Source: Candidatus Woesearchaeota archaeon (GTDB lineage: Archaea; Nanobdellota; Nanobdellia; Woesearchaeales; UBA10216). From it: a stretch of 37,981 nt of DNA. Below the pieces are notes generated by a model. It ran no database searches and had not been told where the DNA came from. It saw only the letters and a program-made list of their open reading frames with translations. Numbering within the stretch: the first letter of the stretch is position 1; every line of letters begins with the position of its first letter. Of the stretch, positions 9,604 through 17,651 are shown in pieces. Made by a program: the position numbers and the translations under genes. The stretch spans positions 1 through 37,981 of the forward strand of contig JACPBX010000035.1 of NCBI GenBank assembly GCA_016180085.1. The letters run 5' to 3'.

Positions 9604-10428
9604 AAGCTGCTTTCTGTGCCTGGCGGCTGCACTGCCCAGAATTTCCTCAAACTCTTTCCTTTCCCACGGCTCCATATCCGGAAGGCTAATCCTAACTGCG
9701 CCTGTGTTGGAAGATGAGAAAATTCTTTCAGCTACTGCGACAAGCCCTGCCAGACCATCCTCCTGGCATTCATCACCCGTGGTGGCCTCACTCTCAAGGC
9801 TAAATCTCACGGTCGTAGTGGCAGTGGCATTGCGACGACTTGCACCTGGAAAAACAAGGTCCCGGGAAGAAGTAGTGAAATAAAGCGGGCCGCCAGCTTT
9901 AGGCTCACGTTTCTTGGCATAGTCCGGCGGAACTTTTGACGGGCCTTCGTAACGCAGGGAACCAAGCAATACCTTGAGATTTTCCACTTCACCTGAAGGA
10001 ACTTCCCTGCCAATAATGAACAGGGCCTGCCTGCCCGGCGGCGACCTGCGGAACGCTTTTTTAATTGAGTGAGCGACTTCTTGGACATCATTGCAGCGAT
10101 CACCTGATTTCATGAAGAAGAAAGCATATTGCCTGCCAAACAGCTCTGCTTCCATCCTAAACTGGTGCTCCGGGGCCAAGCCAAAAGGCCGCATGCTGCC
10201 CGGCTGCAGCATATAGCCCTTATCCACAAGGGCAACAAGCCTGCTTGAATCGACAGTGAGGTAATAGATGACCGTCTGGTTGTAACGCGCACCCGAAAAA
10301 ACAGCCCTGAACAAAGTAGGGGCGGTAAGGCTTTCAGAAGCTACATGAATACCTGCCTTGGGCGTCCCCGCAAGGTAAAACTGGGGCTGCCCGCCCCTGA
10401 AAGGCTCGATAGCTGAACGGAGGCTCAT
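9586..10428 (-). CDS. Hypothetical protein, no family recognised
   Basis: Long ORF; start at MSLRSAIEPFRGGQPQFYLAG (10428) avoids most of the overlap with the upstream ORF. Confidence 0.55.
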   Translation of the reverse strand: MSLRSAIEPFRGGQPQFYLAGTPKAGIHVASESLTAPTLFRAVFSGARYNQTVIYYLTVDSSRLVALVDKGYMLQPGSMRPFGLAPEHQFRMEAELFGRQYAFFFMKSGDRCNDVQEVAHSIKKAFRRSPPGRQALFIIGREVPSGEVENLKVLLGSLRYEGPSKVPPDYAKKREPKAGGPLYFTTSSRDLVFPGASRRNATATTTVRFSLESEATTGDECQEDGLAGLVAVAERIFSSSNTGAVRISLPDMEPWERKEFEEILGSAAARHRKQLLSSKP

Positions 10429-10435
10429 TCGGTCA

Positions 10436-10867
10436 CTACCTCTGATAAAGCGGATTTGGAATGCGCACCCAGTTGATGCTATCCCGCTCCACATTGTAGC
10501 CTGCGGCTTCAATGTGCTGCACAAGCACTTTTATCGGTTCAGGTGCGAACAAGGCCGCGTGGTAGTCCTGCCGAGCTTGCTCGCCTGGAGGCCCGTGCTC
10601 AGGATAAAAAGAGCGGATAGTAAGGCCAAGTCTATCCGCAAGGGCAGTGCTGTGAGGATTCCACGGCACTGTTACATAGGCGATGGGTACTGTTATCATC
10701 TCCTGGTCCGGCTTTGCGGCAAGAACCATGCCCGTAAGGTCGGCTGCGCCTGACTGATGATTCCCATTATTGCCGTTTTTGTAGCCGTTGCTGCGTGTTG
10801 TTGCTGCGGCTGCAGGTCCAGCCGCTGTCCTGGCCGGTGCATTGCTCCCTGCTGTTGTCATGTTCAC
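10436..10867 (-). CDS. Hypothetical protein with low-complexity N-terminus
   Basis: MNMTTAGSNAPARTAAGPAAAATTRSNGYKNGNNGNHQSG... then IPIAYVTVPWNPHSTALADRLGLTIRSFYPEHG-like globular region; adjacent to 9586-10428. Confidence 0.55.
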   Translation of the reverse strand: MNMTTAGSNAPARTAAGPAAAATTRSNGYKNGNNGNHQSGAADLTGMVLAAKPDQEMITVPIAYVTVPWNPHSTALADRLGLTIRSFYPEHGPPGEQARQDYHAALFAPEPIKVLVQHIEAAGYNVERDSINWVRIPNPLYQR

Positions 10868-10993
10868 TTTCCTCCTGTTTTCAAGTTTTTTCCGTTGTTT
10901 GCCTATTCCTCTGCCAGGACACGCTTTTTCACTGGAGAATCTGGAACTCCGTTTGGAACACTTACGTGCCTTGGCAGAAAAAACAATGAGCGC

Positions 10994-11092
10994 TTAGGCG
11001 ATAAGCAGCAGCCCAAGCAGCAATAAGAGCAGCAGGCCTACAAGAAGGCTTACATCAAACTTCAAGCCCTTTAACGAATCCGCTGCTGTCAT
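10994..11092 (-). CDS. 32-aa single-pass membrane microprotein
   Basis: MTAADSLKGLKFDVSLLVGLLLLLLLGLLLIA*; minus-strand TATA-like TGTTTAAATATAAG (11113-11126) about 27 nt before the start. Confidence 0.55.
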   Translation of the reverse strand: MTAADSLKGLKFDVSLLVGLLLLLLLGLLLIA

Positions 11093-11139
11093 GGCTACAA
11101 CAGCTTTTCAAACTTATATTTAAACATTGCGTATATGCT

Positions 11140-11808
11140 CTACTTCTTGAATGTTATTGCACCATCCCTGTAGACGCCCTGGTGCAGCCTGACAGGTCTC
11201 CAGCTGTCGGTAACGAGTTCGGCATCCAGCCACTTTGCAAGCTCTTCAGGATTGCCTATTGTAGCAGAGAGGCCAATAAGCTGAGATTTTGGCAGAAGCT
11301 GCCTCAGCATCGTGATAAGAATTTCCAAAGTAGGACCTCGGCCGGGGTCGTTGAGAAGGTGGATTTCGTCAATAACCACGACAGAAAGCATCCTTACCCA
11401 TGGAGCGTGGTGACGAATAAGGGAATCCAGCTTTTCAGCGGTGCATATGATTAAGTCGTAATCGGACAGGTAAGGGTCTGAGGCGTCAAAATCGCCGACT
11501 GAAAGGGCGACCTTTATGAAAGAGCCGTAGCGCTTTTTGAAATCGTTGTACTTTTCGCTGGCTAATGCTTTCAAAGGCACGACATAAACAGCCTTGCCTT
11601 TTTTGTTAAGGATTGCTGAAACAGCCGCCAATTCTGCAATCAATGTTTTGCCTGAAGCTGTTGGGGTGCAGACAAGCAGGTTTTTCCCTTCAAGCAGCCC
11701 TGCGCTTATTGACTTGACCTGGGCAGGCCTGAGCTCGGTAACGCCAGCAGCTACAACTGCTTCGTACAGCTTTGACGGGATTTTGTCCCTGATTTTGTCA
11801 ATGTGCAT
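11140..11808 (-). CDS. Hel308/Ski2-like helicase, first RecA domain only
   Basis: ELRPAQVKSISAGLLEGKNLLVCTPTASGKTLIAELA...VVPLKALASEKYNDF...VIDEIHLLNDPGRGPTLE...LIGLSATIGNPEELAKWLDAELVTDSWRPVRLHQGVYRDGAITFKK*. Confidence 0.85.
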   Translation of the reverse strand: MHIDKIRDKIPSKLYEAVVAAGVTELRPAQVKSISAGLLEGKNLLVCTPTASGKTLIAELAAVSAILNKKGKAVYVVPLKALASEKYNDFKKRYGSFIKVALSVGDFDASDPYLSDYDLIICTAEKLDSLIRHHAPWVRMLSVVVIDEIHLLNDPGRGPTLEILITMLRQLLPKSQLIGLSATIGNPEELAKWLDAELVTDSWRPVRLHQGVYRDGAITFKK

Positions 11809-11872
11809 AGGTGCTGCGGAAGAATGAAGGTTTAAAATTGTTTGCAGAAATCCGGAAAGCCTGAAAGCTTTT

Positions 11873-11893
11873 CACAAAATCGGCGATTTTGTG
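11873..11893. repeat. Perfect 9-bp hairpin
   Basis: CACAAAATC-GGC-GATTTTGTG in intergenic DNA. Confidence 0.6.
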
Positions 11894-12029
11894 CAAAAAA
11901 TCTGGGGAAAGCCATAATATTTGCAAGGTTGGCGTAGAAATTACGGGAAAATCACAGGAAGGCATAAGAATTCTGAAATTCGCAATTAAAGCAATAAATT
12001 TAAATAGTCAATTATAATTTATTATAATA

Positions 12030-12260
12030 ATGGCGGAGATGTTTAAAGCAAAGGTAAGGAAGGTTGGAACATCGTTTGGAGTGCTGATACCTATGGAAAT
12101 AATAACAAAAGAAAGGATTAAGGAGGGAGAGGAAGTGCAGTTAAGCTTATTGAAGGAGAGAAAGCTTGAAGCCATCCGAAAATTATTCGGCAGCATGAAG
12201 GGCGCAAAGCCGTTCGAAAGGGACAGAGAAGACAGGCTTGACAGGGAAGAATACCAATGA
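12030..12260 (+). CDS. AbrB/SpoVT-like antitoxin (VapB type)
   Basis: MAEMFKAKVRKVGTSFGVLIPMEIITKERIKEGEEVQLSLL. Confidence 0.75.
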   Translation: MAEMFKAKVRKVGTSFGVLIPMEIITKERIKEGEEVQLSLLKERKLEAIRKLFGSMKGAKPFERDREDRLDREEYQ

Positions 12261-12269
12261 GGAATATTT

Positions 12270-12491
12270 ATGCTTCTTGACACTTCTGCTTGGGTTGATT
12301 TCATTGAAGGCAATGAGAAGGGCAGAGAGATAAAGCGCATTCTTGAAGGAAGGGAAAACTTCACTAGTTTAGCCACCATTGCGGAGCTTACTCAGTGGTG
12401 CTTAAGAAACAGCAAAGAAGAGGCAGCAACTATTGAGTATGTTAAGCGTATCTCGCAGATTCTGCCACTTACCCTTCAGGGACTTGGCTGA
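12270..12491 (+). pseudogene. PIN-domain toxin (VapC type), C-terminal half missing
   Basis: MLLDTSAWVDFIEGNEKGREIKRILEGRENFTSLATIAELTQW...LPLTLQGLG*; 73 aa, lacks the distal acidic PIN motifs. Confidence 0.7.
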
Positions 12492-12506
12492 GGCGCAGGT
12501 GTTGTG

Positions 12507-12656
12507 ATGGGAGCGGAAGAGCCTGAGCCAAAGCCGGAATTTATTGAAAAAATGGGGCTGATTGCGAAGCAGAAAAGCATCCGTGTTGATGACTTTGCGA
12601 AGAGGTATGGGTTGAAAGATGCACGACAACGTGTACCAGTAGAGGCCAAAGGCTGA
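12507..12656 (+). CDS. 49-aa hypothetical protein
   Basis: MGAEEPEPKPEFIEKMGLIAKQKSIRVDDFAKRYGLKDARQRVPVEAKG*. Confidence 0.4.
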   Translation: MGAEEPEPKPEFIEKMGLIAKQKSIRVDDFAKRYGLKDARQRVPVEAKG

Positions 12657-12745
12657 TGAAGCTTAACCGGCACGAAGGCAAAAACAAAGAATCGCATGGT
12701 TGTTTGCAAAAGGCTTAATAATCACAATTAGCAACATCTCATACT

Positions 12746-13561
12746 ATGGACAAAGATAAGCTACTTTGGTTAACTTATATACCATTAGCATTAATGAGTT
12801 TATCCTCAGTCGGAAGAAACTTACAAGCAGGGGAAGACCCAGTAATAATTTTCGGTTCAACAATCGTTTGGCTGATTATTCTTTATTACATTTTAAAGAT
12901 GGTGCAAAAGTGGCTACTAAAAAGAGATGCTAAAAAGGTACAGATAAAGCGGCTGGAAAAAGACCAATCTGATGAATTTAATTTTTTCCTAATTTTCAAA
13001 AAACGAATAGGTTGGGTGGCTATAATCGTTTTGGGCATTATGATTATTGGTGCATTTTGGGGGTATTTTAGTTCACACTGGACGGGGCTAATAGAGAGTG
13101 AACAAAAAAATGCGACTTTGGTAAGCGTACACGTATTAAATGAGCAAATCATAGAGTGGCAGTTATTATCAAAAATAAATCAGGAAAGAAATACCTCGAA
13201 TAATACAATACTCACCCCTCTTGTTATAAATTGGAGATTACAGGAATTAGCCAAAAATATTAGTAGAAAAATGCTTATTGAACCGTTAAATAATACAAAC
13301 ACAAAAATAGAATTATTGGAGCCTCTGTACGAGTCTCTGTACTTTCAAGGAGGTGCATATAATCTAGATGAACTGCCGCTTTTTACTCAGAACGAACCTT
13401 GTGGCATCGTTGATACCGAACAAAAAGCGGCGGAATGTATCTTTAAAAAGTGGAACACGACCGTTGAATTTCATGCTAATATGTTACGCCATAGAAGCAC
13501 TACCGGAATAGGCGTGTCCTGTAATGTAACCATATGTAAGGTATCCTACGTGGTTAGTTAA
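12746..13561 (+). CDS. Membrane protein with CAP/SCP-like C-terminal domain
   Basis: Hydrophobic segments near the N-terminus; then INQERNTSNN...AECIFKKWNTTVEFHANMLRHRSTTGIGVSCNVTICKVSYVVS, CAP-like; AT-rich relative to neighbours. Confidence 0.6.
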   Translation: MDKDKLLWLTYIPLALMSLSSVGRNLQAGEDPVIIFGSTIVWLIILYYILKMVQKWLLKRDAKKVQIKRLEKDQSDEFNFFLIFKKRIGWVAIIVLGIMIIGAFWGYFSSHWTGLIESEQKNATLVSVHVLNEQIIEWQLLSKINQERNTSNNTILTPLVINWRLQELAKNISRKMLIEPLNNTNTKIELLEPLYESLYFQGGAYNLDELPLFTQNEPCGIVDTEQKAAECIFKKWNTTVEFHANMLRHRSTTGIGVSCNVTICKVSYVVS

Positions 13562-13710
13562 TAACAAGATTCCATGGTAACTGCCTCCTTTTATAGGAAA
13601 AGGCCTAAAGAGCTTACTTGATTTTATGCAAAACCTTCTTATCTTCCACGCTTTCGGGTAGTGTCGTTATCACCGCCCATAACCGTAAGCCTTCTCTTCT
13701 GACCAGGAAT

Positions 13711-13810
13711 AGAAAATAAAAAAAGAAATGGCGTAAAAGGTATACGCTTAAACTGTGCCCAACCGTCTGATTAACTAATAGGCAGAACTCCTTAATAAAC
13801 TTTATTAAAA
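13711..13810 (-). ncRNA. Putative small structured RNA unit, copy D
   Basis: Minus strand CAGACGGTTGGGCACAGTTTAAGCGTATACCTTTTACGCCATTTCTTTTTTTATTTTC; similar to 13931-14020. Confidence 0.4.
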
Positions 13811-13930
13811 AAAGAAAAACGGGCCCAGAATCTGGTATCCGAACCCAAAAGGTTACTGCGAAGTCATCGTTTTATTACTTATACCTTCGCCTATTTAAAA
13901 TTTTTGTAACCGTTCAGAATAAAACAAAAA

Positions 13931-14020
13931 ATAAGAAAAAAAGCATAGCTGGTAACGCTTAGACTGTGCCCAACGGTCTATAGGCTACTACGCAGAACTT
14001 ATTAATAAACTTTACTAAAA
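13931..14020 (-). ncRNA. Putative small structured RNA unit, copy E
   Basis: Minus strand TTTATTAATAAGTTCTGCG...AGACCGTTGGGCACAGTCTAAGCGTTACCAGCTATGCTTTTTTTCTTATTTTTT. Confidence 0.4.
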
Positions 14021-14179
14021 ACCACGGCAAAATAATTCGGTTTTCCCGCAAGATTTCCGAAAATTCGGCCAAAAAGCGCAAGAAAAAAGCGAGAAACCAA
14101 AACTTCTGCAGCTATACTGGAAGATTTTTGGAAAAACACCCGAAAGACATAAGAAAAATCATTGTTACTAAGATAGTGT

Positions 14180-14291
14180 GCCGGGAAAGCACAAGCTGGT
14201 CGTGCGCTCGTTTGAAAAACGAGTGATCGTGCCCAACGATCATGCGGGTTCAAACTCCTGCCTAGGCAGGGTGAGAGTCCCGCTCCCGGCG
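14180..14291 (+). tRNA. Class II (long variable arm) tRNA-like gene, Ser-like body, apparent ~23-nt insert in T-loop
   Basis: Acceptor GCCGGGA/TCCCGGC + G73; D-arm GCAC-AAGCTGGTC-GTGC; anticodon arm CTCGT-TTGAAAA-ACGAG; variable arm TGATCG-TGCCCAA-CGATCA; T-stem GCGGG...CCCGC with TTCAA interrupted by a CCTGCCTAGGCAGG-containing insert. Position 8 is A, not U. Confidence 0.5.
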
Positions 14292-14296
14292 CATCA

Positions 14297-16297
14297 TTAA
14301 AACAGGTGATAGCTCACAATCAGCCCCGCAGCCAGCAGCGCAATCGTGTTTAGCACCTTGATTAGCGGGTTGAGGGCCGGCCCTGATGTGTCCTTGAAGG
14401 GGTCGCCGACTGTGTCGCCAACGACTGCTGCCTTATGGGCGTCAGAACCTTTGCCGCCAAGCTGGCCGGATTCAATGAATTTCTTCGCATTGTCCCAAGC
14501 TGCCCCTGAAGTGGTCATGGTTATGGCTAGCAGAAGGCCTGTGATTATTGCGCCTGCGAGCAAGCCTCCAAGGGCCTCGGGGCCGAGCAAGAAGCCAACA
14601 GCCAAAGGAGCAGCAACAGCAATTATTCCTGGAAGTATCAGTTCCCTTATTGCTGCCCTTGTGCTTATATCCACACACCTCGCATAGTCAGGCTTTGCCT
14701 TGCCCCTCATCAGGCCAGGGATGGTTTTAAACTGCCTCCTGACTTCCTCAACCATTCCCATCGCAGCATTGCCAACAGCCCTCATCGTAAGAGAGGAGAA
14801 AATGAATGGCAGCAGCCCCCCTACGAACAGGCCAACAACAACTCCGGCATCGTAAATGTTAATCACGTCAACGCCGGTAATGTCCTTGTAGGCAGCGAAC
14901 AAGGATAAGGCGGCAAGGCCTGCCGAGCCAATCGCAAAGCCTTTTGTGACCGCTTTTGTTGTGTTGCCGACAGCATCCAACGGGTCTGTTATCTTTCTCA
15001 CAGAGTCAGGCATCTTGCTCATCTCAGCAATCCCGCCGGCATTGTCGGTTATCGGGCCGTAAGCATCAACAGCAACAATTATGGCCGTCATTGCAAGCAT
15101 CGCTGTTGCCGCAATTGCTACCCCATAAAACCCTCCTCCGAAGGTATAGGCGAGAAAAGCTCCTGCGGCTATTGCAAGGACAGGAACTAAAGTGCTTTCC
15201 ATTCCCTTGGCTAAGCCAAGTATGATGAGCGTAGCAGGGCCTGTCTTTGCAGAGTTTGCAATCTGCTGCACAGGTTTCCGGTTTGCTGCCGTGTAATATT
15301 CAGTAACGTAGCCAATAAGGACAGTTAATGCCAAACCAACCACGGCTGCAATGAAGTATTTGTAATCGCTGAACATCAGCTTGTTGGCAACAAAAAAACC
15401 GATTGCGGAAAGGGCAGCGCTGATGAGTATGCCCCTGTTGAGGGCTGGCCATATGCCGCTGGCAACCGATGTTTTGACGAAGAGGCTTCCTACCACTGAC
15501 GCTAATATTGCTATTGCTCCCAAAACAAGCGGCAGGACAAGCTCATTCGCTGAACCTGCACCGAAAGCTGTCCATGCAAGCAGCATCGCAGCGATAATCG
15601 TGACAGTGTAGCTTTCAAAAAGGTCAGCTGCCATGCCTGCGCAGTCGCCAACATTATCACCAACATTATCGGCTATCACTGCAGGATTCCTAGGATCATC
15701 TTCAGGAATTCCCTTCTCAACCTTGCCAACAAGGTCAGCGCCAACATCAGCGCCTTTTGTGTATATCCCTCCGCCAACCCTCGCGAAGAGGCTTATGAGG
15801 CTGGCCCCGAAGCCGAAGCCGATAAGCAGATGGGGGTCCTTAAGGATTAAGTACAGCGCTGTAACGCCAAGCAAGCCAAGGCCGGCAACTGCAAAGCCTG
15901 TAACAGCCCCGCCTGTAAAAGCGACTGAGAAAGCATCCTTCAGGCTCCTTGTTGCTGCCTGGGCTGTCCTCACATTAGCCCTTACAGAAACCATCATACC
16001 AATATATCCGGCAAGGGCCGAGAGGAAAGCTCCGAGCACGAACGCAACAGCCAGGACGTAAGAGTTCAGGGCGACGGCTATCACAACTGCGAGCAGGACG
16101 GTAATAACGGCAATTGTTTTGTACTGCCTGTTGAGGTAAGCCGCAGCGCCTTCCCTTATGGCAGCGGAGATTTGGCGCATTGACTCACTGCCTGAGTCCT
16201 GCCTGAGAACCTTCATGGTTGACAAAAGGGCAAACAGGAGCGCGACAATGCTGCCGGCAAACGCGAGAATGTACAAAGTTGATACTGCAACCGCCAT
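14297..16297 (-). CDS. hppA: Membrane-bound proton-translocating pyrophosphatase
   Basis: GGGIYTKGADVGADLVGKVEKGIPEDDPRNPAVIADNVGDNVGDCAGMAADLFESY...DAYGPITDNAGGIAEMS...GDTVGDPFKDTSGPALNPLIKV. Confidence 0.97.
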   Translation of the reverse strand: MAVAVSTLYILAFAGSIVALLFALLSTMKVLRQDSGSESMRQISAAIREGAAAYLNRQYKTIAVITVLLAVVIAVALNSYVLAVAFVLGAFLSALAGYIGMMVSVRANVRTAQAATRSLKDAFSVAFTGGAVTGFAVAGLGLLGVTALYLILKDPHLLIGFGFGASLISLFARVGGGIYTKGADVGADLVGKVEKGIPEDDPRNPAVIADNVGDNVGDCAGMAADLFESYTVTIIAAMLLAWTAFGAGSANELVLPLVLGAIAILASVVGSLFVKTSVASGIWPALNRGILISAALSAIGFFVANKLMFSDYKYFIAAVVGLALTVLIGYVTEYYTAANRKPVQQIANSAKTGPATLIILGLAKGMESTLVPVLAIAAGAFLAYTFGGGFYGVAIAATAMLAMTAIIVAVDAYGPITDNAGGIAEMSKMPDSVRKITDPLDAVGNTTKAVTKGFAIGSAGLAALSLFAAYKDITGVDVINIYDAGVVVGLFVGGLLPFIFSSLTMRAVGNAAMGMVEEVRRQFKTIPGLMRGKAKPDYARCVDISTRAAIRELILPGIIAVAAPLAVGFLLGPEALGGLLAGAIITGLLLAITMTTSGAAWDNAKKFIESGQLGGKGSDAHKAAVVGDTVGDPFKDTSGPALNPLIKVLNTIALLAAGLIVSYHLF

Positions 16298-16343
16298 AAG
16301 CTAATCACCCCGATAAAAATTAGAACCAGCGGCAGCAGCGGGC

Positions 16344-17651
16344 TTATTTAAAGGTTTCTGTCATCACTCTGCCCATAAAATCGCTGCCGTTTAGCGTGCC
16401 GAAGCCGCCATTCCTGCAGTAGCTCTCGCCGAACCGCTCAACAAAGTCAGACTTCACCCTTCCGCCGCTGATGATAAAAGGCACAGGGTCGGCTGAGTGG
16501 CCTTTCATCTCGCAGGGGGTTGCGTGGTCAGCAGTTACAACAACAACGGTATTGCCAAGGCTGATTTTTTTCAGCAGCTGCGAAAAGAATAATTTGTCAC
16601 ATTCCTCAATGCACTGCTTCTTTCCCCTGTAATCGCCATCGTGGCCGAAGAGGTCGGGGCCTTTGATGTGGATGTAGAGGCAGTCAAACCTCTTTAATGC
16701 TGCAATGGTTCTTTCAACGCGGACTTTGTAATCAGCTGCCGTGAATGTTGGTAGCGGCAGGTGAACCAGGCTCATTCCTGCAAGCTCACCGATGCCAATT
16801 TCAAGGGGCATGTCAGCAAGAAGCGCCCATTTCCTGCCGTATTTCTTCGAAATGCTGTAAAGCTGGGGAAGGCGGTTGCCTGCGTCTCTGCATATTATGG
16901 TATTTGCCGGAAGCAGCCCTTTTTTGCTGCGGCGGATATTTACAGGATGATTTTTCATGACATCAAATGCCTTTTCCGTGAATTCGTTGACAAGCCCGGC
17001 AGCCTTCGCAGCAGCTGCTGTGTTGTCGAGAGGGACAGACCTCTTCACTTTTTTCTCAAAGCTGCTAAGCGCATGGGGAATGCCACTCCGAATTTCGTAA
17101 GCTGGATCAGTGTTTGTGATATTTGCGGAAAGCTTTTTCGTTTTTAATTTGCTGCCGCCATCGCTGATAACCAGAACTCCCCTGTGGGCAACTGAGGCGT
17201 AGAATTTGAAATTTGCATCAGTTAATTTTACTTTTTTATTAATCGCTGCCGCCAATGCAGCTGCCTCTTTGCTGGTCAAAGTCCGCCCTGCCCTCCTGTC
17301 CAAAAGGCTTTGCCCGTCAGCAGTTGTGGCGAAGTTGCACCGCAAGGCAAGCATTCCCTCCTTGAATCTTGCACGGGTACCAACGCCTTCAAGAGGGCCC
17401 CTCCCCGTGTAGTATTTGTAGGGGTCATACCCGAGGATGGCGAGCACGGCAGCGTCAGACTCGGGAGCTACTCCTTCAATGACTCTAAGCATGCCCCCGC
17501 TTCCTTTGGCTGCGAGGCTGTCAAGCGCAGGCGTGTATGCTGCTTCCAGGGGGGTTTTGCCGCTAAATTCAGCTATTGGCCTGTCAGCCAGGCCGTCCAT
17601 AACTACGAAAACGAGCTTAGATTTGTTAGTGCTGCCAGCCCTGCCAGTCAT
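16344..17651 (-). CDS. apgM: 2,3-bisphosphoglycerate-independent phosphoglycerate mutase (archaeal type)
   Basis: LVFVVMDGLADRPIAEFSGKTPLEAAYTPALDSLAAKGSGGML...SDAAVLAILGYDPYKYYTGRGPLEGVG...HIKGPDLFGHDGD...VVVTADHATPCEMKGHSADPVPFI. Confidence 0.95.
   Translation of the reverse strand: MTGRAGSTNKSKLVFVVMDGLADRPIAEFSGKTPLEAAYTPALDSLAAKGSGGMLRVIEGVAPESDAAVLAILGYDPYKYYTGRGPLEGVGTRARFKEGMLALRCNFATTADGQSLLDRRAGRTLTSKEAAALAAAINKKVKLTDANFKFYASVAHRGVLVISDGGSKLKTKKLSANITNTDPAYEIRSGIPHALSSFEKKVKRSVPLDNTAAAAKAAGLVNEFTEKAFDVMKNHPVNIRRSKKGLLPANTIICRDAGNRLPQLYSISKKYGRKWALLADMPLEIGIGELAGMSLVHLPLPTFTAADYKVRVERTIAALKRFDCLYIHIKGPDLFGHDGDYRGKKQCIEECDKLFFSQLLKKISLGNTVVVVTADHATPCEMKGHSADPVPFIISGGRVKSDFVERFGESYCRNGGFGTLNGSDFMGRVMTETFK

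Noticed and set aside
10757-11026. Overlapping plus-strand ORFs at 10757-11026
   Set aside because: Cys-rich low-complexity frames; opposite the start of the 143-aa ORF and the microprotein, no promoter seen
13711-14020. CRISPR array
   Set aside because: Only two imperfect copies with unequal, non-spacer-like intervals and no cas genes
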